Positions 41,589 through 48,557 of a DNA stretch of 64,000 nucleotides are shown here, piece after piece (the first letter of the stretch is position 1; each line of letters starts with the position of its first letter). The translations under genes were made by a program, and so were the position numbers. The notes under the pieces were generated by a model that worked only from the letters and a program-made list of their open reading frames with translations, was not told the DNA's origin and searched no databases. Source of the stretch: Ruegeria atlantica (GTDB lineage: Bacteria; Pseudomonadota; Alphaproteobacteria; Rhodobacterales; Rhodobacteraceae); NCBI RefSeq assembly GCF_013032005.1, contig NZ_WQBE01000001.1, positions 186,001 through 250,000 on the forward strand, written 5' to 3'.

Positions 41589-42176
41589 TCATCCTTCGAA
41601 TTCAAATTTCATGCGGCGCGGGGCAACCTGCGGCGCTGTCTCGTCCACCTCATCGGTAAATGCCACGGCCACCTGGGCAGGGGCTGGGGTTGGAACCACT
41701 TCCGGTTCCTCTTCGGCTGCCAGGGTTTCACCTTCATCCACCAAGGGTTCGATTTCAGGGGCATCCTCTTCGGCCTCTGCAGCCAATGTTTCGATGTGGC
41801 TAAGCATTCCTTTGCCAACTTGATAGGCGGTCTGGATGTTCTCGATCACACAGGCCGCGTCGGTATAGTCCTCGCCATAGTCGACAAGCCCGTCCACATT
41901 GGCCAATACCGGGTTCAGCCGCCACAGCCGCCGCAAGGCACGGCGGCGCAACCGGTCAGGGACGGCCTTTGCCATAAACCCCGAGACATCATCCCCAGCC
42001 TGCAACTGATCGGGGTCGGGCAAGTTGAACTGTGCCAAAATCTCGGCGTCGCTCTTTTCTTCCAACTCGGCGTGTTGCGTGGCGATGACCTGTTCTTCAC
42101 TCGCGATGACCTCGGCCTCGGCTTCGGCCTGAACGGCAGCTTTGCGGCGGGACCAGAAATCGCGAGCTTGGGTCAT
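41589..42176 (-). CDS. DUF3306 protein of the formate dehydrogenase cluster
   Basis: 195 residues. The N-terminus RDFWSRRKAAVQAEAEAEV and RLRRRALRRLWRLNPVLANVDGLVDYGEDYTDAACVIENIQTAYQVGKGML are the DUF3306 pattern. The C-terminal half is acidic, with a Pro/Ala/Val-rich tail ending in KFEFEG. It overlaps the DUF3305 gene by ATGA. These families appear almost only with formate dehydrogenases of this type. Function is unknown, probably maturation or cofactor handling. Confidence 0.85.
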   Translation of the reverse strand: MTQARDFWSRRKAAVQAEAEAEVIASEEQVIATQHAELEEKSDAEILAQFNLPDPDQLQAGDDVSGFMAKAVPDRLRRRALRRLWRLNPVLANVDGLVDYGEDYTDAACVIENIQTAYQVGKGMLSHIETLAAEAEEDAPEIEPLVDEGETLAAEEEPEVVPTPAPAQVAVAFTDEVDETAPQVAPRRMKFEFEG

Positions 42177-42727
42177 TGCAACAGCCTCCGCGGTGCGCGG
42201 TAAACGTCCGAGGTCTGCCGGATACGCGCATCCCCCTTGCCGTCCTCTACAAGGTCCGTCCGTTTCTTGTCGCGGCGGCGTTTAACGAAAACCTCATCAC
42301 GGTGGTGTTCCAGCGCGAAATCCCGAACCCAGGCAATCAGCCCTTCAGTCATCGGGATTTTTTCGACAATCTCTTCGCCGGTATCTGCATAATCCTGTCC
42401 TTCGAACGGGGACGCCGTGACCAGCACCGCATCCATCGGGCGTTCGCCATCCAGCGCATCGCGAAGAACAAGGTAGATCGAAGGTTGTCCGTCGGACAGG
42501 TTGACCATGTAGGCCTCAGTTTCATCAGCCCAAAGCGTCAAGGGAAGGGTGGCGGCGTGGTACTCCACGGCTTCACCCTCGCGACGCATCTCAAGCCAAT
42601 CCGCTGGCCCGGCACCGGGTAGCACGGCAACGGCGCGCCAGTTCCACTTCGCCCAGCGGGTTACACCGGGTGTTTTGCGCACGACGACGCCGATTGGCAT
42701 TTCAATCTGGCTTGCGGCCTTGGCCAC
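42173..42727 (-). CDS. DUF3305 protein, first gene of the formate dehydrogenase operon
   Basis: 184 residues, DUF3305: MPIGVVVRKTPGVTRWAKWNWRAVAVLPG near the N-terminus, then WADETEAYMVNLSDGQPSIYLVLRD. The C-terminal ~50 residues are charged and basic (FVKRRRDKKRTDLVEDG). It is the first gene of the operon, so its upstream region holds the operon promoter shared with the divergent Fe-S gene. Function unknown; linked genetically to formate dehydrogenase assembly. Confidence 0.85.
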   Translation of the reverse strand: MAKAASQIEMPIGVVVRKTPGVTRWAKWNWRAVAVLPGAGPADWLEMRREGEAVEYHAATLPLTLWADETEAYMVNLSDGQPSIYLVLRDALDGERPMDAVLVTASPFEGQDYADTGEEIVEKIPMTEGLIAWVRDFALEHHRDEVFVKRRRDKKRTDLVEDGKGDARIRQTSDVYRAPRRLLQ

Positions 42728-42774
42728 TTAGTCCTCCCCGGAAGGCTCTCCCCTGCCTTCCCCTGGGTCTACTA

Positions 42775-42799
42775 TGGTACACAAAGCAACCATGTGCCA
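42775..42799. promoter_or_regulatory. Inverted repeat in the divergent formate dehydrogenase promoter region
   Basis: TGGTACAC (42775-42782) and ATGTGCCA (42792-42799) are inverted repeats with 6 of 8 matches. They lie 48 bp upstream of the DUF3305 start and about 150 bp before the divergent Fe-S gene. The rest of the 221-bp gap shows no recognisable riboswitch (a molybdenum-cofactor RNA was not seen). Binding factor unknown. Confidence 0.35.
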
Positions 42800-42948
42800 A
42801 GTCTGAATTGCTGGGCTAATGATCTGATCACCGATTGTTTACGAACCCGAGAGGCATTGAAGACCCGGCCATACCGAAAGATTTGCCATGGGGCATTGCC
42901 ACTTTTCCAAGACACCCTAAGCTGAAACCAAGATGGGGAGGGGATGCC

Positions 42949-44901
42949 ATGGGCACAAAACTAATACTATGCGATTGCGCCGGAACGCAGGATCTGGAAG
43001 CCGAGAAAATCGCATCCGCTTGTGGGATCGCTTGCTCAAAGGTTCATACGGCCCTGTGTACGGCTGAGTTGGAGACTGCTGTATCCCTGATGCAGGACGG
43101 GGATACGGTGATTGCCTGCGGGCAGGAGCAAGATGTGTTCCGGGACCTTGCAGACGAATTGAAAATAGACATGCCGGGGTTTGTCGACTTGCGTGACCGC
43201 GCCGGTTGGTCAGAGCAGAGCAGCGATGCGACCCCCAAGATGGCCGCTTTGGCGGCTGAGGCGTTGCTGCCTCAGCCCATCACGCCCAGCGTTGACGTCT
43301 TTAGCGAAGGCACCTGTTTCATTGTCGGGGCAGGTGAGGTGAGTTTTGATCTGGCGGCCCGGCTGTCGGACACTTTGGCGGTGACGGTGCTGGTGACCGA
43401 TGACGCGTCGCCGGTTTCGCGGTCTTTTGACGTAGTGCGCGGCCAGCTTCGGTCGCTGAACGGCGCACTGGGCGGGTTCACATTGCGGCTGGACGCCTTG
43501 CAACAGCTAAAGCCGGGCGGCCGTGGGGTGTTTACCTGGACCGAGGCTCGTGATGGGGCGCACTCGGCCTGCGATATCATCATCGACCTGACCGGCGGCA
43601 CTGCGTTCGTGCAGGCCCCGGCCAAGCGCGAAGGCTATTTGCGCGCAGATCCCAAGGACCCGCTTGCCGTGGAACGGTTGGCCTATGAGGCGGTGCAACT
43701 GGTTGGCACGTTTGAAAAGCCGCTTTACGTGCGGCTCGAGGAAACGCTGTGTGCCCATTCCCGTGCCGAGCAGGTCGCCTGTACCAACTGTCTGGATATT
43801 TGTCCGACGGGTGCGATCGTGCCGGCGAAGGAACATGTGTCCATTGACCCAATGGTCTGCGCCGGATGCGGGGAATGTGCGGCGGTGTGCCCATCGACCG
43901 CTATCACATACGAGGACCCGCCAGTTTCTGCCCTGTTGTCACGCATGCACATTCTGGCGCGGACCTATCGGCGGGCCGGGGGGACGTCGCCCCGTTTGTT
44001 GGTCCACGATGCCCACGGGGCTGAGATGATCCGGCTGGCCGCCCGGTTCGGGCGCGGCTTACCCGCAGATGTCATCCCGCTTGAGTTAAACGTGATTTCG
44101 GGGTTCGGCCACGCCGAAATGCTGGCCGCATTGGCGCATGGGTTCGCACGTGTCGATATCCTTGTGGCCCCAACCACCGAACGCGACGCGCTGGATCGCG
44201 AATTGGTTCTGGCGCAGGCAATTGCAGGACCGGATGGTTTGTCCTTGATTGATCAGGCCGACCCCGATGCGATGGCAGACCTGCTATATGCGCAGGATGT
44301 TCCGTCACCGCTGTCCGATCCGGTGCTGCCGCTGGGCAACCGCAGACAAATCGCGCGCTTGTCCGCACAGGCGTTGAATCCGCAGGCGGATACACCTTTA
44401 TCATTACCCGAAAATGCTCCGTACGGGGCGGTGGCGGTGAATACGGACGCCTGTACATTGTGCCTCAGCTGCGTGTCGCTATGCCCGTCAGGTGCGTTGG
44501 CTGACAACCCGGACAAACCGCAGCTGAACTTTCAGCAGGACGCCTGTTTGCAATGTGGCTTGTGCAAGGGCGTTTGCCCCGAGGATGCGATTACCCTTGT
44601 CCCGCAACTGGACCTGAGCGACGCAGCCTTGTCTCAGCAGGTGCTGAATGAGGAAGAACCCTTTGCCTGCGTTGAATGCGGTGCGTTGTTCGGCGTGAAA
44701 TCTACGGTCGAACGGATCATGGAAAAGCTGTCTGGCACGCATCCGATGTTTGCCACCTCGGACAAGGCACGGATGATCCAGATGTGCGACAATTGCCGGG
44801 TGAACGCGCAGTTTCAACAATCAGACAATCCGTTCCAGTCCAACCCAAGACCCAAGGTTGTCACGACCGAGGATTATTTCTCAAAGCGAAAGGATCACTG
44901 A
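42949..44901 (+). CDS. Multi-cluster Fe-S protein with HdrA-like and MvhD-like parts
   Basis: 650 residues. Residues 1-105 resemble the HdrA N-terminal domain (ILCDCAG ... VIACGQEQDVFRDL ... FVDLRDRAGW). A degenerate nucleotide-fold segment FIVGAGEVSFDLAARLSD follows at 124. Ferredoxin cysteines are 268/278/281/285 and 304/307/310/314, then 502/505/508/512 and 533/536/539/543. Between them (350-430) is an MvhD-like stretch (LELNVISGFGHAEMLAALAHGFARVDILVAP). The C-terminus has CVEC (574/577) and CDNC (613/616). No signal peptide, so it is cytoplasmic. It diverges from the formate dehydrogenase operon; possible electron carrier or maturation factor. Start at 42949 follows GGGGAGGGG. Confidence 0.8.
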   Translation: MGTKLILCDCAGTQDLEAEKIASACGIACSKVHTALCTAELETAVSLMQDGDTVIACGQEQDVFRDLADELKIDMPGFVDLRDRAGWSEQSSDATPKMAALAAEALLPQPITPSVDVFSEGTCFIVGAGEVSFDLAARLSDTLAVTVLVTDDASPVSRSFDVVRGQLRSLNGALGGFTLRLDALQQLKPGGRGVFTWTEARDGAHSACDIIIDLTGGTAFVQAPAKREGYLRADPKDPLAVERLAYEAVQLVGTFEKPLYVRLEETLCAHSRAEQVACTNCLDICPTGAIVPAKEHVSIDPMVCAGCGECAAVCPSTAITYEDPPVSALLSRMHILARTYRRAGGTSPRLLVHDAHGAEMIRLAARFGRGLPADVIPLELNVISGFGHAEMLAALAHGFARVDILVAPTTERDALDRELVLAQAIAGPDGLSLIDQADPDAMADLLYAQDVPSPLSDPVLPLGNRRQIARLSAQALNPQADTPLSLPENAPYGAVAVNTDACTLCLSCVSLCPSGALADNPDKPQLNFQQDACLQCGLCKGVCPEDAITLVPQLDLSDAALSQQVLNEEEPFACVECGALFGVKSTVERIMEKLSGTHPMFATSDKARMIQMCDNCRVNAQFQQSDNPFQSNPRPKVVTTEDYFSKRKDH

Positions 44902-45623
44902 AGCTGTAGCGGCGCGCCTAAATCAGCAGCCTGGATGGCTGAGACAAACGCCAGAATGGCCTCCAGCTCTTCCAGCGTCATCTCGACCGGGTAAATGGGC
45001 GAGGGGCGTTCTGGGTCAAACGGCGGTGTTAGCCCGTCAATTTGTGTGAAGGCGGGATGGGGGTTGAGGGCAAAGAACGCCTCAAACCGTTCAGACCAGT
45101 CCGGCATGGCGCGCAATACCGCGAATGATGGGGTTGAGCCCAGACCGTTCATCCGGTTCTGCGGCCCAATCACATGACACCGGCCGCAATGGGTCATCGA
45201 CAGTTCCGCGCCCCGGGCAGCGTCGCCTTCGATCACGGTTTCCTGCTGGGTTGCCGTTACTTCGAAACTCGCAGAGAAGGGTGCCCCTTGGTCAGGGACA
45301 AAGCTTTCGACCGTATTCTTGCCGATATCGGACAGCAGCCAGTCGCGGAACCGTTCGTGCCGGGCGTTGTCTTCGATCCGTAGATGGTACACCACACCGC
45401 CGCGTGCAAAGACTGGATCGCCCGGCGGGGAGGTTTCGAGCACCAAAATGCCCCCGTCATCCGCAATAACGCGTATCCCGGTCTTGAGAGAGAAGCGAGG
45501 AAGGATATGTTGCAGCAGACCTGAGTCTGTTACTTCCGTCGGGGCGGCAAGGCCAATGGCCTCCTGCGACCAAGAGGGACTGGCAGAGAGCGACAGGCTC
45601 AGGCACAAAAGGACAACGCGCAT
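44895..45623 (-). CDS. Shortened TupA-like domain fused to cytochrome c
   Basis: 242 residues with a signal peptide (MRVVLLCLSLSLSASPSWSQ). Residues 28-52 (PTEVTDSGLLQHILPRFSLKTGIRVI) copy the start of TupA (STTSTQNSGLLDYILPGF), and residues 85-115 (DNARHERFRDWLLSDIGKNTVESFVPDQGAPF) copy its end, but the central ~150 residues are missing. A cytochrome c domain follows with CGRCH at 146-150. Probably a periplasmic haem protein that kept part of an oxyanion-binding fold. It overlaps the convergent Fe-S gene by 7 bp. A longer open frame upstream is rejected because the signal peptide starts here. Confidence 0.75.
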   Translation of the reverse strand: MRVVLLCLSLSLSASPSWSQEAIGLAAPTEVTDSGLLQHILPRFSLKTGIRVIADDGGILVLETSPPGDPVFARGGVVYHLRIEDNARHERFRDWLLSDIGKNTVESFVPDQGAPFSASFEVTATQQETVIEGDAARGAELSMTHCGRCHVIGPQNRMNGLGSTPSFAVLRAMPDWSERFEAFFALNPHPAFTQIDGLTPPFDPERPSPIYPVEMTLEELEAILAFVSAIQAADLGAPLQLQ

Positions 45624-45731
45624 GGCCCAACCTAACGGTCTGGTCCCGATTGCGTCAAATGAACTGAATGAGACGGAGACACATGCAATGAAACGCAACC
45701 TCATCGTGGGTGGAATTAAAGGGGTAATGGC

Positions 45732-46793
45732 ATGAGTGTTCGTGATGCGGTTCTGGCAAACCTGAAAAAGATCACTGACCCTGTATCGGGGCAGGATATC
45801 GTCAGCGCCGGAGTGGTGCGCGCGCTGAATGTCGAAGGTGACACCGTTCGGTTCGTACTTGAGATTGATCCGAAACAGGCCGAGCGAATGGAGCCCGTTC
45901 GTGCCGCCGCCGAGCAGGCCGCAAAGTTGGCAGACGGTGTGGCCAATGTGTCTGCTCTGCTGACCGCGCATTCGGAAAAGGCTCCGCCAGATCTGAAACC
46001 GAAACCCAAGCCATCGCAAACCGGCCCGCAGGCCGTACCGGGGGTGGATCGAATAATCGCCATTGCCTCGGGTAAGGGCGGAGTAGGCAAATCCACCGTG
46101 TCTGCCAACCTCGCCTGTGCGCTGGCGGCCGAGGGTCGTCGTGTCGGCCTGTTGGACGCAGATGTTTATGGCCCGTCGCAGCCCCGGATGCTGGGTGTCT
46201 CGGGCCGTCCAGCCAGCCCCGATGGCAAGACGATCCTGCCGCTGCGCAATCACGGCGTCACCATGATGTCGATGGGTCTGATGACCAATGAAGGGCAAGC
46301 GGTTGTCTGGCGCGGCCCAATGCTGATGGGCGCGCTGCAACAGATGATGAGCCAGGTTCAGTGGGGAGCTTTGGACGTGCTGATCGTGGACTTGCCGCCG
46401 GGCACCGGTGACGTGCAACTGACGCTGAGCCAAAAGTTCAAGGTGGACGGTGCCATTGTTGTATCTACCCCGCAGGACGTGGCCTTGATCGATGCCCGCA
46501 AAGGGATCGACATGTTCAACCAGCTCAAGACTCCTATCGTCGGCATGATCGAAAACATGTCGACCCATATCTGCTCCAACTGCGGGCATGAGGAACACGT
46601 GTTCGGCCACGGAGGTGTGAAATCTGAGGCCGAAGCGCTGGGTGTTCCGCTGCTGGGTGAAATCCCCCTGCATCTGGATATCCGGGTCGCTTCGGACGGG
46701 GGCGCGCCCATCGTGGTCAGCAAACCCGACAGCCCGCAGGCTGAGGCATTCCGCAAAGTCGCCCGCGATATGATCGCCAAGGGTAAAGCATGA
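45732..46793 (+). CDS. Mrp/NBP35-family ATPase, Fe-S cluster carrier
   Basis: 353 residues. The N-terminal DUF59-like domain (SVRDAVLANLKKITDPVSGQDIVSAGVVRALN) precedes the deviant Walker A ASGKGGVGKSTVSANLACAL (about residue 115), and CSNCGHEEHVF carries the CxxC pair that binds a [4Fe-4S] cluster between subunits. It delivers Fe-S clusters to apo-targets. The ATGA overlap with the following gene links it to the DUF4444 and DUF6505-like genes. Context suggests use for the Fe-S-rich formate dehydrogenase proteins, though Mrp is usually general. Confidence 0.92.
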   Translation: MSVRDAVLANLKKITDPVSGQDIVSAGVVRALNVEGDTVRFVLEIDPKQAERMEPVRAAAEQAAKLADGVANVSALLTAHSEKAPPDLKPKPKPSQTGPQAVPGVDRIIAIASGKGGVGKSTVSANLACALAAEGRRVGLLDADVYGPSQPRMLGVSGRPASPDGKTILPLRNHGVTMMSMGLMTNEGQAVVWRGPMLMGALQQMMSQVQWGALDVLIVDLPPGTGDVQLTLSQKFKVDGAIVVSTPQDVALIDARKGIDMFNQLKTPIVGMIENMSTHICSNCGHEEHVFGHGGVKSEAEALGVPLLGEIPLHLDIRVASDGGAPIVVSKPDSPQAEAFRKVARDMIAKGKA

Positions 46794-47485
46794 ACCTACC
46801 GGTCTTTCCGCCTTTGCTAACGGGCCATCCTGTGCAGGGCGGGGAAGACCCGTTCGACCGCGCCCAAGCCATGGCCGCGCTGGGCTGCGACGCGGGGACG
46901 GTGGTTTACAACATTCAGGCCGACCGCTTGCGCGTTGCCATCGTTTTTGCGCCCGAGGTGCCTTTGCAGGATGCTATGGCGATGCTGCCTTTGTGCGCCG
47001 TGGGGTTTCAGAACGCGCTGGGCGCGCTGGCTCCGCCCGAGGTTGCCGTGCATTTGGGCTGGGATGGACTGATTTGCGTGAACGGGGCGAAGTGTGGAAT
47101 GTTCCGCACCGCCGCCTCAGGCCGCGATCCCGGGCAAGAACCCGATTGGCTGGTGGTCAGTTGGGAACTGGCGTTGCTGCAAACCGGGGATGATCCGGGG
47201 AAAACGCCGGATGTCACCGCACTGTATGACGAAGGGTGCGCCGATGTCTCAGCAGCACAACTGGTTGAAAGCTGGTCGCGGCATATGCTGACCTGGCTCA
47301 ATCGCTGGCAAGAGGACGGCAACGCCCCTTTGCACGGCGAATGGATGGGGCTGCTGCGCGGCGTCGGAGAGCCCTACGGAGAGACGGGCGTGTTTCTGGG
47401 CACCGATGAGCGGTTCGGTATGCTGATCCGTGACGGCGATGAAACACGTTTACGCCCGCTGACCGAACTGTTGGAGAACCGATGA
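46790..47485 (+). CDS. DUF4444 / biotin-lipoate-ligase-like protein
   Basis: 231 residues. The core resembles the BPL/LPL catalytic fold: FQNALGALAPPEVAVHLGWDGLICVNGAKCGMFRTA mirrors the KWPND...NGKKVGGI motif, with the lysine in NGAKCG. The C-terminal ~60 residues (GEWMGLLRGVGEPYGETGVFLGTDERFGMLIRDGDETRLRPLTELL) match my recollection of DUF4444. It overlaps mrp by 4 bp and the next gene by 4 bp, so the three are a tight unit. A ligase-like activity is possible. Function is unknown; these genes recur with formate dehydrogenase clusters (recollection). Confidence 0.72.
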   Translation: MNLPVFPPLLTGHPVQGGEDPFDRAQAMAALGCDAGTVVYNIQADRLRVAIVFAPEVPLQDAMAMLPLCAVGFQNALGALAPPEVAVHLGWDGLICVNGAKCGMFRTAASGRDPGQEPDWLVVSWELALLQTGDDPGKTPDVTALYDEGCADVSAAQLVESWSRHMLTWLNRWQEDGNAPLHGEWMGLLRGVGEPYGETGVFLGTDERFGMLIRDGDETRLRPLTELLENR

Positions 47486-47964
47486 TGAAACTGGCCCGTG
47501 CGATCCATTTCGATGAAAGCGACATGAACGTGTTCCATTCCCCGGCGCGGACGGGGGAATGGTGCATATCAGGCGGGTTTGAATTCTCGAACTGGGGTGA
47601 GGCCGATCTAGAAGGTAAGGCGCGGCAGGCGTTTTCAAACGGTTGGTTGGGCGTCGAAACCTTTGGGCGCGTGACATTTGTCGCCGTGACCCAGATCGAA
47701 CAGGCCGAGTTGGACCAGATCGTGCAAACTCTGGCCGAGCATTTTGTGCAATTCTACGGTGCGCCTTCAGTCGAAGCGGCCTTGGGTGTGGCACAGGCCG
47801 AAATCGTCCATATGAGTGAGCTTTGCGAAGAACACGCCCCGAACACACTGTTGACGGTAGCGCGTGAGTTGTCCGACACGGGTGTGCACGAAGCGTTCCG
47901 TATTATCACCCCACAGGAAACACAGCTTGAGGCGTTGGCCGTTCACGGCTCGCTTGATGAATGA
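47482..47964 (+). CDS. DUF6505-like protein
   Basis: 160 residues. MKLARAIHFDESDMNVFHSPARTGEWCISGGFEFSNWGEADLEGKARQAFSNGWLG at the N-terminus, then LAEHFVQFYGAPSVEAALGVAQAEIVHMSELCEEHAPNTLLTVARELSDTGVHEAFR. Soluble, no motifs I can assign to catalysis. It ends the mrp-DUF4444 unit with a 4-bp overlap. The family name is recalled, not searched. Its stop is 3 bp from the convergent flavin reductase stop. Confidence 0.68.
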   Translation: MMKLARAIHFDESDMNVFHSPARTGEWCISGGFEFSNWGEADLEGKARQAFSNGWLGVETFGRVTFVAVTQIEQAELDQIVQTLAEHFVQFYGAPSVEAALGVAQAEIVHMSELCEEHAPNTLLTVARELSDTGVHEAFRIITPQETQLEALAVHGSLDE

Positions 47965-47967
47965 AGG

Positions 47968-48468
47968 TTACAGCAGGTCCGCGAAGCCGCCGAACTGACC
48001 GCGTTTGAAAATCAGGCCTTTGCCTGTGCGATACATCACCTGTTCGACCTCACCAACCAAGATCAGGTGATCCCCGGCCTCGTGCTTGGCATGTAATTGG
48101 CAATCGAACCGGGCCAGACACTCGTTCAGTTGCGGTCTGCCTTTGTGATCCGTATCCCATTCCACGTGCGAGAAATCCAACCCATCACGCGCGAACTGCA
48201 GTGCCTGATCCTGCTGTTCCTGTGCCATCACGTGAATGGAATAGTGTTGGCAGGCATTAAAGGAATTAAACCGGAACGAGTCTTTTGCCAGGCACCAAAG
48301 CACCAGCGGTGGGTCCAGCGAGACCGATGAGAACGAATTGACGGTTATCGCACGCGGTCCGTTTTCGGTGTTCGTCGTGATGACGGTGACACCTGTGCCG
48401 AAACACCCCAGCGCTTCGCGAAAAGCGGTACTTTGGTCAGGAGTTGGGGTGAAGGTCTTTTCAGTCAT
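47968..48468 (-). CDS. Flavin reductase-like protein (FMN-binding split barrel)
   Basis: 166 residues from MTEKTFTPTPDQSTAFREALGCFGTGVTVITT. The segment GPRAITVNSFSSVSLDPPLVLWCLAKDSFRFNSF and GDHLILVGEVEQV are the flavin reductase family pattern. It reduces FMN or FAD with NAD(P)H for a partner monooxygenase. The partner is not adjacent. The frame extends 12 codons upstream, but GAGCGGAC before 48468 and family alignment support this start. Confidence 0.85.
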   Translation of the reverse strand: MTEKTFTPTPDQSTAFREALGCFGTGVTVITTNTENGPRAITVNSFSSVSLDPPLVLWCLAKDSFRFNSFNACQHYSIHVMAQEQQDQALQFARDGLDFSHVEWDTDHKGRPQLNECLARFDCQLHAKHEAGDHLILVGEVEQVMYRTGKGLIFKRGQFGGFADLL

Positions 48469-48557
48469 TGTCCGCTCGTGCAGTGGCCGCGCATCAGGTG
48501 CCACGGTCTGCCGGAATTGTCCATGAAAAGCTGAATCTTGAGCGAATATTTTGACGT

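Noticed and set aside
45624-46673. Long N-terminal extension (about 350 residues) of the TupA-like cytochrome frame
   Set aside because: The extension lies antisense to mrp, and a clear signal peptide begins at the ATG at 45623.
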